Assembly: GCA_035524275.1 (NCBI GenBank)
Contig: DATKPC010000106.1
Span: 1 to 40,743, forward strand
DNA: 40,743 nucleotides
Direction: 5' to 3'
Origin: DATKPC01 sp035524275
GTDB taxonomy: Bacteria > Pseudomonadota > Gammaproteobacteria > Burkholderiales > Burkholderiaceae_F
Positions 19,563 through 28,723 of this stretch are shown one piece after another. Numbering within the stretch: position 1 is the stretch's first letter; the number at the start of each line of letters is the position of its first letter. The notes below the pieces were generated by a model. It saw only the letters and a list, made by a program, of their open reading frames with translations, made no database searches and had not been told where the DNA came from. Position numbers and translations under genes: made by a program.

Positions 19563-20837
19563 ATGGCCATCATTGAAGTCAAGGTGCCGCAACTCTCCGA
19601 ATCGGTTGCGGAAGCCACGCTGCTGCGCTGGAAGAAGCAGGTCGGCGATGCCGTCGCCGCCGACGAGATCCTGATCGAGGTCGAGACCGACAAGGTCGTG
19701 CTGGAAGTGCCGGCGCCGGCCGCCGGGGTCCTGGCGCAGATCGTCCGCCCCGACGGCGCGACGGTCGTCGCGGGGGAACTCATCGCGACGGTCGACACGG
19801 CAGGAAAGGCGGGCGTCGCCGGACCGGCGGCCGCAGGCGTTGCGCCGGCCCCGGCCGCGGCCCCGACGACCGCGGCGGCGGCATCCGCGCCGCCGCCTGC
19901 AAGCGCCGTCGCGATGCCGGCGGCCGCGAAGCTGATGGCCGACGCCGGCATCGCGCCGGGTTCGATCGCCGGAACGGGCCGCGACGGGCGTGTGACCAAG
20001 GGCGACGTGCTGGCGTCGATCACCGCGTCGAAGGCCCCGCCCATGCCGGCGCCGGCGGCGCCACCCGTGGCGCCGCGCGCGCCGAGCCCGGCGCTGCCGG
20101 AGGTGCGGGCGCCGATCGACCTCGCCGCGATCGCGAACCGGCCGGAGCAGCGCGTGCCGATGTCGCGGCTGCGCCAGCGCGTCGCGGAACGGCTCGTGCA
20201 GTCGCAATCGACGGCCGCGATCCTGACCACGTTCAACGAGGTCAACATGCAGCCGGTGATGGACCTGCGCAACCGGTACAAGGACAAGTTCGAGAAGGAG
20301 CACGGCGTGAAGCTCGGCTTCATGTCGTTCTTCGTGAAGGCCGCGGTCGCCGCGCTCAAGAAGTATCCGGTCGTCAACGCGTCGGTCGACGGCAATGACA
20401 TCGTCTATCACGGCTACTTCGACATTGGCATCGCGGTCGGATCGCCACGCGGCCTCGTCGTCCCGATCCTGCGCGATGCCGACCAGCTGAGCTTCGCGCA
20501 GATCGAAAAGGCCATCGCCGATTTCGGCAAGCGGGCGGGGGAAGGCAAGCTCGCGATCGACGAACTGACCGGCGGCACGTTCTCGATCTCCAATGGCGGC
20601 GTGTTCGGCTCGATGCTGTCGACGCCGATCATCAATCCGCCGCAGTCCGCGATCCTCGGGATCCACGCCACGAAGGAGCGCGCGGTCGTCGAGAACGGGC
20701 AGGTCGTCGTGCGCCCGATGAACTACCTCGCGATGTCCTACGACCACCGGATCATCGACGGCCGCGAGGCGGTGCTTGCGCTCGTGGCGATGAAGGAGGC
20801 GCTCGAGGATCCGTCGCGCCTGCTGCTTGAACTGTGA
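19563..20837 (+). CDS. odhB: Dihydrolipoyl succinyltransferase (2-oxoglutarate dehydrogenase E2)
   Basis: Core of the 2-oxoglutarate dehydrogenase complex, moving the succinyl group from lipoate to CoA (also named sucB). It has 424 residues in the classical order. A lipoyl domain (1-75) carries the lipoyl lysine K44 in EVETDKVVLEVP. Ala/Pro-rich linkers flank an E3/E1-binding domain (about 118-155, KLMADAGIAPGSIAGTGRDG). The catalytic domain has H395 and D399 in YDHRIIDGREAV. Length and VPQLSESVAEATLL identify it as the 2-oxoglutarate rather than the pyruvate E2. It lies 108 bp after odhA, across a hairpin, and 19 bp before lpd. Confidence 0.96.
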   Translation: MAIIEVKVPQLSESVAEATLLRWKKQVGDAVAADEILIEVETDKVVLEVPAPAAGVLAQIVRPDGATVVAGELIATVDTAGKAGVAGPAAAGVAPAPAAAPTTAAAASAPPPASAVAMPAAAKLMADAGIAPGSIAGTGRDGRVTKGDVLASITASKAPPMPAPAAPPVAPRAPSPALPEVRAPIDLAAIANRPEQRVPMSRLRQRVAERLVQSQSTAAILTTFNEVNMQPVMDLRNRYKDKFEKEHGVKLGFMSFFVKAAVAALKKYPVVNASVDGNDIVYHGYFDIGIAVGSPRGLVVPILRDADQLSFAQIEKAIADFGKRAGEGKLAIDELTGGTFSISNGGVFGSMLSTPIINPPQSAILGIHATKERAVVENGQVVVRPMNYLAMSYDHRIIDGREAVLALVAMKEALEDPSRLLLEL

Positions 20838-20856
20838 TCCGGGGAACCTCCGCGCC

Positions 20857-22284
20857 ATGAGCAAGTCATTCGACGTCGTCGTCGTCGGGGCCGGTCCCGG
20901 CGGCTATATCGCGGCCATCCGCGCCGCGCAACTCGGCCTTTCCGCCGCCTGCGTCGACGCCTGGACGAACGCCGCCGGCGGGCCGGCGCCGGGCGGAACG
21001 TGCACCAACGTCGGCTGCATCCCGTCGAAGGCCCTGTTGCAGTCGAGCGAGAACTACGACCACGCCGCGCGGCACTTCCCGGAGCACGGTATCGGCGTCT
21101 CCGGATTGAGCATCGACGTCGCGCGGATGCTGTCGCGCAAGAACGCCGTCGTGAAGCAGAACAACGACGGCATCCTGTACCTGTTCAAGAAGAACAAGGT
21201 CGCGTTCTTCCACGGGCGCGGCGCGCTGAAGCGCGGCGACGGCGGCGGCCTGCAGGTGGTCGTCGGCGGCGCCAAGCCGGAGACGCTCGACGCGCGCCAC
21301 GTCATCATCGCGACGGGGTCCGACCCGCGGGCGCTCCCGGGCGCCGATTTCGACGAGAAGCGCATCCTGTCCAATGCGGGTGCGCTGGCGATCGATGCCG
21401 TTCCGAAGAAGCTCGGCGTCATCGGCGCCGGCGTCATCGGGCTCGAAATGGGCTCGGTCTGGCGTCGCCTCGGCGCGGAAGTCACGATCCTCGAGGCGCT
21501 GCCGGAATTCCTCGGCGCGGCCGACGAGACGATCGCGAAGGAGGCGCAGAAGTCGTTCGTCAAGCAGGGCTTGGCGATGCATTTCGGCGTGAAGGTCGAG
21601 CGCGTCGCGGTCGCCGGCGACGGCGTCGAGGTGGATTGGGCCGACAAGGGCGGCAAGGCGCACAAGTCGGCGTTCGACCGCCTGATCGTCTCGATCGGGC
21701 GCAAGCCGCACACCGAGGGCCTGGGCGCGGCGGACATCGGCCTCGCGCTGGACGAGCGCGGCTTCGTCGTCGTCGACGACGACTGCCGAACGAACGTTCC
21801 GAACGTCTGGGCCGTCGGCGATGTCGTTCGCGGGCCGATGCTCGCGCACAAGGCCGAGGAGGAGGGCGTCGCGGTCGCCGAACGGATCGCCGGGCAGCAC
21901 GGTCACGTCGATTTCGGGACGATCCCGTGGGTCATCTACACGTCGCCCGAAATCGCCTGGGTCGGACGAACGGAGCAGCAGTTGCGCGCATCGGGGCGCG
22001 CCTACCGCGCCGGCACGTTCCCGTTCCTCGCCAACGGGCGCGCGCGTGCGCTCGGCGACACGACCGGCATGGTGAAGTTCGTCGCCGACGCGGAGACGGA
22101 CGAGATCCTCGGCGTGCATATCGTCGGGCCGATGGCCTCGGAGCTGATCGCCGAGGCGGTCGTCGCCATGGCGTTCCGCGCCTCGTCGGAGGACATCGCG
22201 CGCATCTGCCACGCGCATCCGTCGCTGTCGGAAGCGGTCAAGGAGGCGGCGCTCGCGGTCGACAAGCGCACGCTGAATTTCTAG
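20857..22284 (+). CDS. lpdA: Dihydrolipoyl dehydrogenase (E3)
   Basis: FAD enzyme that reoxidises dihydrolipoamide with NAD+. It has 475 residues: FAD-binding VVVGAGPGGYIAAIRAA (8-24), redox disulfide GGTCTNVGCIPSKAL (C49, C54), NAD domain GVIGAGVIGLEMGSVW, and the C-terminal His-Glu pair HAHPSLSEA (H454, E459). An insertion before the disulfide (TNAAGGPAPGG) is common in betaproteobacterial OdhL. The frame is open 30 bp upstream to a TTG, but the ATG at 20857 with GGGGAAC before it is the likely start. It completes the odhA-odhB-lpd unit. Confidence 0.96.
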   Translation: MSKSFDVVVVGAGPGGYIAAIRAAQLGLSAACVDAWTNAAGGPAPGGTCTNVGCIPSKALLQSSENYDHAARHFPEHGIGVSGLSIDVARMLSRKNAVVKQNNDGILYLFKKNKVAFFHGRGALKRGDGGGLQVVVGGAKPETLDARHVIIATGSDPRALPGADFDEKRILSNAGALAIDAVPKKLGVIGAGVIGLEMGSVWRRLGAEVTILEALPEFLGAADETIAKEAQKSFVKQGLAMHFGVKVERVAVAGDGVEVDWADKGGKAHKSAFDRLIVSIGRKPHTEGLGAADIGLALDERGFVVVDDDCRTNVPNVWAVGDVVRGPMLAHKAEEEGVAVAERIAGQHGHVDFGTIPWVIYTSPEIAWVGRTEQQLRASGRAYRAGTFPFLANGRARALGDTTGMVKFVADAETDEILGVHIVGPMASELIAEAVVAMAFRASSEDIARICHAHPSLSEAVKEAALAVDKRTLNF

Positions 22285-22327
22285 GGCCGAATTTCCCGGA
22301 CCCGCTCACGCCGGCGACGCGAACGCG

Positions 22328-23422
22328 ATGTCGTTCCGCTCCCTGCTCGAGGTCGCGCTCGATTCGCGCGGATTCGAGCTCGACGCCGGACAGGCCGGGG
22401 CGGTTGCGGCGATGCAGCGCCTGGACGAGGATTGGACCGCGTACAAGCATGCGCGTCGCAACGCCTTCCTGAAGCTCGTCAGCTTTCCGGACATCCCCCG
22501 CGGCGTCTACGTCTGGGGCAGCGTCGGACGCGGCAAGACGTTCCTGATGGACAGCTTCTACGCCGCGGTTCCGGTGATCCGCAAGACGCGGATCCACTTC
22601 CACGAGTTCATGCGCGGCGTGCATCGCGAGTTGGAGGAGGTCCGCGGCACGCCCGATCCGCTGGACGAGGTCGCTCGCCGCGTCGCGCATCGCTATCGCT
22701 TGATCTGCTTCGACGAATTCCACGTCGCGGACATCGCCGACGCGATGATCCTGCATCGGTTGCTGTCGCGGCTTGTCGCGCTGGACGTCGGCTTCGTCAT
22801 GACGTCGAACTATCCCCCTTCGGGCCTCTACCCCGGCGGGCTGCACCGCGATCGGATCCTGCCGGCGATCGAACTGCTCGAACGCAACCTCGAGGTCGTC
22901 GAACTGGAGCGCGGACCGGACTACCGGCGCCAGGTGATGGCCGGAATCGACGGCTACCTGACGCCGTCGGGTGACGAGGCCGAACGGCGCCTCGACCAGG
23001 CGTTCGACCGGCTCGCGGAGACCGAGGACGAGGAGCAGGCGCTGCAGATCGAGGCGAGGACGATCCGCGCGAAGCGGCGTGCCGGCGGCGTCGTCTGGTT
23101 CGATTTCGCGGTGCTGTGCGGAGGACCGCGGTCGCAGAACGACTACCTGGAACTGGCGGCGCGGTTCCACACGATCGTGCTGTCGAATGTTCCGCGGATG
23201 ACGGCCGCGCAGTCCTCGGAGGCGCGGCGTTTCACGTGGCTCGTGGACGTGCTCTATGATCACCGCAACAAGCTGCTGCTGTCGGCGGAGGCGCCGGCGG
23301 CCGAGCTCTATACCGAAGGGGTGCTCGCGAACGAGTTTCTTCGAACGGTCTCGCGCCTGAGCGAGATGCAGTCGCGCGAGTACCTCGACGCGCCGCGGCG
23401 TGCCGTGGCCGAGCGCATCTGA
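22328..23422 (+). CDS. zapE: Cell division protein ZapE (AFG1-like P-loop ATPase)
   Basis: ATPase of the AFG1/YhcM family; E. coli ZapE acts at the FtsZ ring under stress or low oxygen. It has 364 residues with Walker A GSVGRGKT (64-71) and Walker B LICFDEF (D129-E130). The family signatures HFHEFMRGVH near 90 and MTSNYPPSGLYPGGLHRD also match. The ATG at 22328 is 43 bp after lpd, with a poor ribosome site. Location directly after the 2-oxoglutarate dehydrogenase genes is common in Burkholderiales, so it is likely part of that transcript. The function is taken from the family. Confidence 0.93.
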   Translation: MSFRSLLEVALDSRGFELDAGQAGAVAAMQRLDEDWTAYKHARRNAFLKLVSFPDIPRGVYVWGSVGRGKTFLMDSFYAAVPVIRKTRIHFHEFMRGVHRELEEVRGTPDPLDEVARRVAHRYRLICFDEFHVADIADAMILHRLLSRLVALDVGFVMTSNYPPSGLYPGGLHRDRILPAIELLERNLEVVELERGPDYRRQVMAGIDGYLTPSGDEAERRLDQAFDRLAETEDEEQALQIEARTIRAKRRAGGVVWFDFAVLCGGPRSQNDYLELAARFHTIVLSNVPRMTAAQSSEARRFTWLVDVLYDHRNKLLLSAEAPAAELYTEGVLANEFLRTVSRLSEMQSREYLDAPRRAVAERI

Positions 23423-23441
23423 CCTGCGGGCGTCACGACCC

Positions 23442-24188
23442 ATGCGTCGTCACCTCATGGCTTCCGTCCTGCTGCTGGCCGGCGTCGTCGATGCCCGCGC
23501 AGACGACGACCTGGTCGGGTCGGCAGCCCGCCTGGAGGCGGCCTATCCGGCGGGGAGCATCTCGACGCGCGCTTCCGCCGAGTCGGCGCTGGCGGCCGCG
23601 GCGCAGACGGACCAGGAGACCGAGCGGCGCTACGACACGGAGCGCGCCGAATGCCTGCATCGGTTCCTCGTCAATCGCTGCCTCGACGGCGCCAGGCGGC
23701 GACTGGTCGTCGCGCAGCGCGTCATCCTGCGCGTCCAGGTCGAGGCGCACGACTGGCAGCGGGCCGACGATGCGGCGGGTCGGCAGCAGCGACGTGCGGA
23801 GGAAGGCGCCGATCGCGAGCGCGATGCCGCCGCGCAGGCATCGAAGGAGCGGGAAGCGCGTGCCGCGGCCGACGACCGCGCCGGCGATGCCGCGCGGCGG
23901 CAGGCAGATTCCCGCCGCCAGGAGGCGGAGCAGCCGGCAAACCGGGCCCGGTTTGCGCAGCGCCAGGAGAATCACGCCGCGGACCAGGCGCGGGCCGGCA
24001 GCGCGCAGGCGGCCGCCACGCGGGCCGACAACGTCCAGAAGCTCGCCGAAAAGCGCGACTTGGCCGCACAGCATGCGCAGCAGGTCGCCGCCGACCGCAA
24101 GGTCAACGAGGCGCGCCGCGAGGAGCGTCGCAAGTCGCTGGCCGCGGATGAGCAGCGGCGGACGCACCCGCCGCCGCAGGACGACTGA
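23442..24188 (+). CDS. Exported Ala/Arg/Glu-rich coiled-coil protein of unknown function
   Basis: No named family recognised. The 248-residue product starts with a Sec signal peptide (RRHLMASVLLLAGVVDARA, cleavage likely after residue 20). A conserved-looking patch follows with YDTERAECLHRFLVNRC (C71, C80), where a disulfide is possible in the periplasm. About 140 residues of charged Ala/Arg/Glu/Gln helix, probably coiled coil, then end in a Pro/Asp tail. The ATG at 23442 is 19 bp after zapE, so they may be co-transcribed. Proteins with this layout are annotated as hypothetical in Burkholderiales, to my recollection. An envelope structural or scaffold role is a guess. Confidence 0.75.
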   Translation: MRRHLMASVLLLAGVVDARADDDLVGSAARLEAAYPAGSISTRASAESALAAAAQTDQETERRYDTERAECLHRFLVNRCLDGARRRLVVAQRVILRVQVEAHDWQRADDAAGRQQRRAEEGADRERDAAAQASKEREARAAADDRAGDAARRQADSRRQEAEQPANRARFAQRQENHAADQARAGSAQAAATRADNVQKLAEKRDLAAQHAQQVAADRKVNEARREERRKSLAADEQRRTHPPPQDD

Positions 24189-24340
24189 CGGCGGCCGCGG
24201 CGCAACGGCGCTTGCGCGGTTTCGGCTGATGCCGGGCGCGACGCCGGCGACGGGTCCGGTTGCCGTGCAGCGTCCGCGTCCGTGGCGCTGGCGACAAGTA
24301 CGCCGGGCGGCGAAGATGGCGTTCGCGCCTTCGAACCCCG

Positions 24341-25483
24341 ATGCCCGTCGTTCCGTCGTCTTGCGTGCCGCTCGCCGCCACGCGTCGTCGCGTCACCCGC
24401 CGCGGCCCGGGAGGGTTGCTGCTCGCGGTTGCCGCGATCGCGTTCCCCGCCATGGCCCAGGCGTATGGCTTGATGGCGCACGAGGCGATCGGCGCGCTCG
24501 CGGCGGAGCTTCTTCGCGGCACGCCGACCGAACGGCGCGTTGCGGCCTTGCTCGACGGGATGTCGCTGCAGGAAGCCGCGATCTGGGCCGATTGCGCCAA
24601 GACGCCGTCCGCGCCCGTCGACGGCCCGCCACGCGCAAAGCCGAGTGCCGCCGCGCCATGCGCCAGCCTGCTGCGTTCCGACGCGCAAAGGGCCGAGATC
24701 GAGGCGTTCGTCCTGGCGCATCCGAATCATGCGCGCTACCACTATGCCGACGTGCCCTTCCAGGAGCCGGCGTACCGCGCCGGCACGTACGGCACCGACG
24801 GGTCGGATGTCGTCCAGGTGCTGCGCGAATGCCTCCTCACGCTGTGGCGGGCTGGCCGCGACGGGCCTGATCCGGCCGTCGACGGTTCGAAAGATCCGCA
24901 TCGCCTGGCGCCGCGCGTCGCGCTGCTGCTGCTGGCGCACCTCGTCGGCGATCTGCACCAGCCGCTGCACGTTGGCGTCGCGTACATGGGTCCCGACGGG
25001 CAGTTCGGCGATCCTCGCCGCCTGCCGTTGGACGTCCTGCAGCCGACCGAGGGCGACAATCTCCTGGTCTTTTCGGACGGGCGCTCGCTGCATGCGGCCT
25101 GGGACGTCGAGGCTCCGGCGCGCGCGATGCGGCGGGCCGGTACCGCGTCCCCCGAAGGCTGGGCCGCGCACCTCCTTCGCCGAGGGATCCGAGTGCCGGA
25201 CGCGCGCAGCGCGCCGGGCGCCGACTGTCGCGAGGCCGAGGTCCTGCGCCGTCCGCAGCGTTGGGCCGACGAATCGCTGGCACTTTCGGCGCGAATCCAC
25301 GAGCGACTGGACGTGGCCGGACCGACGTGGGTCCCGCCGCGGCTCGACGGCCTGCAACCCAGGGCGGCCTGGCAAATCCGCGCGCGGCCGGGGCAACGGG
25401 ACTGGATGACCGCGATGGCGGAGCAGCAGGTCGAACGCGCCGGACGACGCCTCGCGGCGATCCTGCAGTGCGTCTTGCCGTGA
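24341..25483 (+). CDS. Secreted S1/P1-type zinc nuclease
   Basis: Predicted exported zinc-dependent single-strand nuclease or 3'-nucleotidase. It has 380 residues with an N-terminal basic and hydrophobic signal, cleavage likely after AQA (41). Family metal ligands appear in order: H47 (YGLMAHE), D84 (IWADC), H134 (YHYADVP), H200, D204 and H210 (AHLVGDLHQPLH), H251 and D255 (SLHAAWD). Spacing matches P1 nuclease, except for about 35 extra residues between D84 and H134 that are Pro/Ala-rich and contain cysteines. The mature N-terminus would be Tyr42 where the family uses Trp1 as a zinc ligand. The ATG at 24341 is chosen over an upstream TTG (24260); the ribosome site is weak. The 152 bp before it hold nothing else clear. 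Confidence 0.85.
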   Translation: MPVVPSSCVPLAATRRRVTRRGPGGLLLAVAAIAFPAMAQAYGLMAHEAIGALAAELLRGTPTERRVAALLDGMSLQEAAIWADCAKTPSAPVDGPPRAKPSAAAPCASLLRSDAQRAEIEAFVLAHPNHARYHYADVPFQEPAYRAGTYGTDGSDVVQVLRECLLTLWRAGRDGPDPAVDGSKDPHRLAPRVALLLLAHLVGDLHQPLHVGVAYMGPDGQFGDPRRLPLDVLQPTEGDNLLVFSDGRSLHAAWDVEAPARAMRRAGTASPEGWAAHLLRRGIRVPDARSAPGADCREAEVLRRPQRWADESLALSARIHERLDVAGPTWVPPRLDGLQPRAAWQIRARPGQRDWMTAMAEQQVERAGRRLAAILQCVLP

Positions 25484-25494
25484 TGAGGCGCCGG

Positions 25495-26349
25495 TCAGCG
25501 CGTCATGCCGCCGCTGCCGCGGCCCTGGAGCGTCCGTGGTTCCGGCGCCTCCAGCTTGACGATCGCGAGCGAAAGATTGTCCCCGCGCCCCTGGGCCCGA
25601 TCGCGCGCGAGGCGGATGACTTCCGCGCAGGCGTCGCGTGCCGACATCGAGTGGACCAGCGATCCGAGTTCCTGGTCCTTGAAATAGGCCCAGACCCCGT
25701 CGCTGCAGAGCACGAAGGCGTCGCCGGGGCGCAGGTCCGTGACCTCGTCGACGACGACCCGCGGCTCGCGCGCGATGCCCAGTGCGCTGACCAGGACGTT
25801 CTTGAAGCGCGTGGCCGCGACCTCGGCCTCCGCCGTCTTTCCTTCGTCGCGCAGCTGTGCGGCGAACGTATGGTCGTCCGTCTTGCGGACGAGCTTGCCG
25901 GAGCGGAAGAAATAAAGGCGACTGTCGCCGGCGTGCGCCCAGGTTGCGCCTTCGCGTTTCAGGATCAGCGCCACGATCGTGCTGTGCGGCTCCTTTTCGC
26001 TCGACAGCGCGTTGAGCCGGATGACCGTGTGCGCCTCGGCGGCGATCTGCTGCAGCAGGTCGCGCAACGAGGCATCCTTTTCCGACAAGTCCTGGAACAG
26101 CGAATTCGCGGTCGCGATGACCTGGTCGGCGGCCAGCCGGCCGCCGGTGCGTCCGCCCATGCCGTCGGCCACCACCGCCATCAGCGCGCCCGCATTGCGC
26201 GCGCTCGCAAGAATCGCCACCCGATCCTGCTGCTCGGAGCGATCGCCGACATGGTCGGCGGTACAGGCGGTGATCTTGAAGCCGGACACGGATCGGTGCT
26301 TACCCAATTTGTCTGAGTGTATCCCGGTTGCCGATGGCGGCCACACCAT
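25495..26349 (-). CDS. PP2C-type serine/threonine phosphatase
   Basis: Metal-dependent protein phosphatase domain filling a 284-residue protein. PP2C motifs run in order: GDRSEQQDRVAI, VVADGMGGRTGG (D62), AHAGDSRLYFF, LVSALG, LCSDGVWAYF and RGDNLSLAIV, so both metal-binding aspartates are present. No kinase or other partner gene is adjacent, and the target is unknown. The start is uncertain: ATG 26349 is given, but a GTG at 26289 (giving VSGFKITACTADH) fits the usual family N-terminus better and would shorten it to 264 residues. It is convergent with the S1/P1 nuclease (11-bp gap) and divergent from the ydcH-like gene. Confidence 0.9.
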   Translation of the reverse strand: MVWPPSATGIHSDKLGKHRSVSGFKITACTADHVGDRSEQQDRVAILASARNAGALMAVVADGMGGRTGGRLAADQVIATANSLFQDLSEKDASLRDLLQQIAAEAHTVIRLNALSSEKEPHSTIVALILKREGATWAHAGDSRLYFFRSGKLVRKTDDHTFAAQLRDEGKTAEAEVAATRFKNVLVSALGIAREPRVVVDEVTDLRPGDAFVLCSDGVWAYFKDQELGSLVHSMSARDACAEVIRLARDRAQGRGDNLSLAIVKLEAPEPRTLQGRGSGGMTR

Positions 26350-26411
26350 GCGCAACCCGGCGCCTTGCCTGCTAGCATTATCTATTTCGGAATCGCCGTG
26401 CCGATACTGAG

Positions 26412-26645
26412 ATGAGCGCCGAAGAAGACCAACAAAACGACCAGATCAAGCGCCGCATCATCGAGTTGCAGGTCGAACACCGCGATCTTGACGCTGCGAT
26501 CGAGCAGTTGTCGCGTCGAAATGACCATGAATCAAATATGGGTATGGACGACATCGGCCTGCGGCGGCTGAAAAAACGCAAGTTGATGATCAAGGACACG
26601 TTGGCCCGTCTGCAAATGCGTCTCGTTCCCGACATTCCGGCTTGA
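26412..26645 (+). CDS. YdcH-like DUF465 protein
   Basis: Small cytoplasmic protein of 77 residues, mostly charged helix. It matches the DUF465/YdcH family by its heptad-like DQIKRRIIELQVEHRDLDAAIEQL, a short polar turn, and GLRRLKKRKLMIKDTLARL near the C-terminus. The family has no established biochemical role. The ATG at 26412 is used. Its TGA overlaps the TTG start of the helicase gene, so the two are probably one transcript. Confidence 0.85.
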   Translation: MSAEEDQQNDQIKRRIIELQVEHRDLDAAIEQLSRRNDHESNMGMDDIGLRRLKKRKLMIKDTLARLQMRLVPDIPA

Positions 26646-28723
26646 GCTTGGCGAACAAGGGAATCGCGGGCGGCGCCCTGCCCACGGATCCCGATGTCCT
26701 GGAGGCACGGGCCCGGGTCGAGCAGGCATTTGCCGAAGGCGGCGACTTCTGCCGCGCGATCGACGGTTTCGTCGTTCGCGCCTCGCAGCGCGAGATGGCG
26801 CTCGCCGTCTTCGACACGATCACCGAGCGCGCGACGCTGCTCGCCGAGGCGGGGACCGGCACCGGCAAGACGTTCGGGTACCTCGCTCCGGCGCTGATCG
26901 CCGGCGGCCGCGTCCTGGTCTCGGTCGGCACGCGCGCGCTGCAGGATCAGGTCTTCGCCCGCGACCTCGATGCGGTCCGGCGCGCCCTCGGCCTGCGCCT
27001 CGAAACGGCGCTGCTCAAGGGTCGGCAGAACTATGTCTGCCGCCTGCGCCTCGCATCGGCCGAGGGCGAGGCGCAGGCGGCAGGCGGGCGGGCCTACGCG
27101 CAGTGGCGCGCGGTCGCCCGCTTCAGCGAAACATCGACGACCGGCGATCGTTCCGAGCTCGGCGCGGTGCCGGAAAATGCCGCGATCTGGCCCGACGTCA
27201 CGTCCACGCGCGAAACCTGCACCGGGGCGGAGTGCCGGCATTTCGACGCCTGCTTCGTCTATCGCGCGCGTCGCCGCGCCCTGGCCGCCGATGTCGTCGT
27301 CGTCAATCATCACCTCTTCCTGGCCGACCTGGCCTTGAAGGACGACGCGGTCAACGAACTGCTCCCGATCGCCGACACGGTCATCCTCGACGAGGCGCAC
27401 CAGCTGCCGCGGATCGCGTCCGAATTCTTCGGCCACGGCTGGTCGCTGCGGCAGGTCTCGGAGCTGGCGCGCGATGCACGCGTCCTCGGCCTGCGGGCGG
27501 CCGCCGACGATGCGCGATGGGCGACGTCACCGGCGGACGTCGAGGCGGCCCTGCGTCCGCTACGCCTGGCGCTGGCGCAGTCCGGCGTTCCGCCGGGCAC
27601 CCGCGTGGCGCTCGGCTCGCTGGCCGGCACCGGCGCGCTGGCCGCGGCGATGCGCAGGCTTTCGGACCACCTCGCGACGCTCGCCGCCGTGATCCAGGCC
27701 CACGAGGGACGCGACCCGGAACTCGATCTTCTCGCGCCGCGCGCCGCCCACCTGCGCAGCGAAATCGACGATTGGGCATCGACGATCGCCGGGATCCCGA
27801 GCCCGCCTCGCCACGGTCGCGACGATGCCGCGCCAGCCTCCGACAACGCGGAGGACGACGACGCCGAGGTCCGCTGGATCGCCGCCACGCAGACGGGCGC
27901 GCAGTTCCACGCGACGCCGCTGGTGCCCGGCGCGGCGTTCGCGAGGGCGCGGGCGCGGCAGGCGCAGGCCTGGATCCTGACCTCGGCGACGCTGACGGTC
28001 GGTGGACGCTTCGACGCGTATGCCGCCGACATCGGGCTACCGGTTTCGACGCAACGGCGATGGGAAAGTCCGTTCGATTTCCCGCGCCAGGCCTGCCTCT
28101 ACCTGCCGCCGTACGACGGCCCCGACGCGGCGATCGACGGGTCGGAGCGCGTTGCCGACTGCGCTTGGCCCCTGATTCGCGCGGCAGGCGGTCGCGCGTT
28201 CGTCCTGTGTTCGACGCTGCGAGCCGTCGAGCGGGTCGCGTCGCGCCTGCAGGCGCTGGCGGCGTCCGACGACATGGCGATCCGCGTCCTGCAACAGGGC
28301 ACGGCCACGCGCAGCGCGCTGCTCGACGACTTCCGCCGGAACGGCGACGCGGTGCTCGTCGGCAGCGTCAGTTTCTGGGAGGGTATCGACGTCCAGGGAG
28401 AAGCCCTGACGCTCGTCGTCATCGACAGGATCCCCTTCGCGCCGCCGGACGATCCGGTCGTCGCCGCCCGGATCCGCCGCCTGCGGTCGCTCGGGCGCAA
28501 TCCGTTCCTCGAATACCAGCTTCCGGAGGCCGTCACGCTGCTGCGCCAGGGTGCCGGGCGCCTCATCCGCGGCGAACGCGACCGCGGCGTGCTCGTCATC
28601 GTCGACGAACGGATCCTGACGAAGAGCTACGGAAAGACGATCCTTGCCAGCCTGCCGCCGTTCACCCGCTCGCGCGACGTCGAGGTCGCCAGGGCCTTCC
28701 TCGAGCCGCCGTCAGCGCGGTGA
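26642..28723 (+). CDS. ATP-dependent DNA helicase, YoaA/DinG (XPD-like) family
   Basis: Superfamily 2 5'-3' helicase of the iron-sulfur XPD group, expected in repair or tolerance of damaged replication forks. It has 693 residues: Walker A AGTGTGKT (70-77), four Cys for a [4Fe-4S] cluster (C133 in YVCRL; C193, C198, C204 in CTGAECRHFDAC), DEAH box at 250-253 and a C-terminal helicase half with SFWEGIDVQGEALTLVVIDRIPF and QGAGRLIRGERDRG. It looks closer to YoaA than to DinG. No ATG precedes Walker A before residue 52, so a TTG start at 26642 (overlapping the ydcH stop as TTGA) or 26648 is required. Its end overlaps bamD by 12 bp, tail to tail. Confidence 0.88.
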   Translation: MSLANKGIAGGALPTDPDVLEARARVEQAFAEGGDFCRAIDGFVVRASQREMALAVFDTITERATLLAEAGTGTGKTFGYLAPALIAGGRVLVSVGTRALQDQVFARDLDAVRRALGLRLETALLKGRQNYVCRLRLASAEGEAQAAGGRAYAQWRAVARFSETSTTGDRSELGAVPENAAIWPDVTSTRETCTGAECRHFDACFVYRARRRALAADVVVVNHHLFLADLALKDDAVNELLPIADTVILDEAHQLPRIASEFFGHGWSLRQVSELARDARVLGLRAAADDARWATSPADVEAALRPLRLALAQSGVPPGTRVALGSLAGTGALAAAMRRLSDHLATLAAVIQAHEGRDPELDLLAPRAAHLRSEIDDWASTIAGIPSPPRHGRDDAAPASDNAEDDDAEVRWIAATQTGAQFHATPLVPGAAFARARARQAQAWILTSATLTVGGRFDAYAADIGLPVSTQRRWESPFDFPRQACLYLPPYDGPDAAIDGSERVADCAWPLIRAAGGRAFVLCSTLRAVERVASRLQALAASDDMAIRVLQQGTATRSALLDDFRRNGDAVLVGSVSFWEGIDVQGEALTLVVIDRIPFAPPDDPVVAARIRRLRSLGRNPFLEYQLPEAVTLLRQGAGRLIRGERDRGVLVIVDERILTKSYGKTILASLPPFTRSRDVEVARAFLEPPSAR

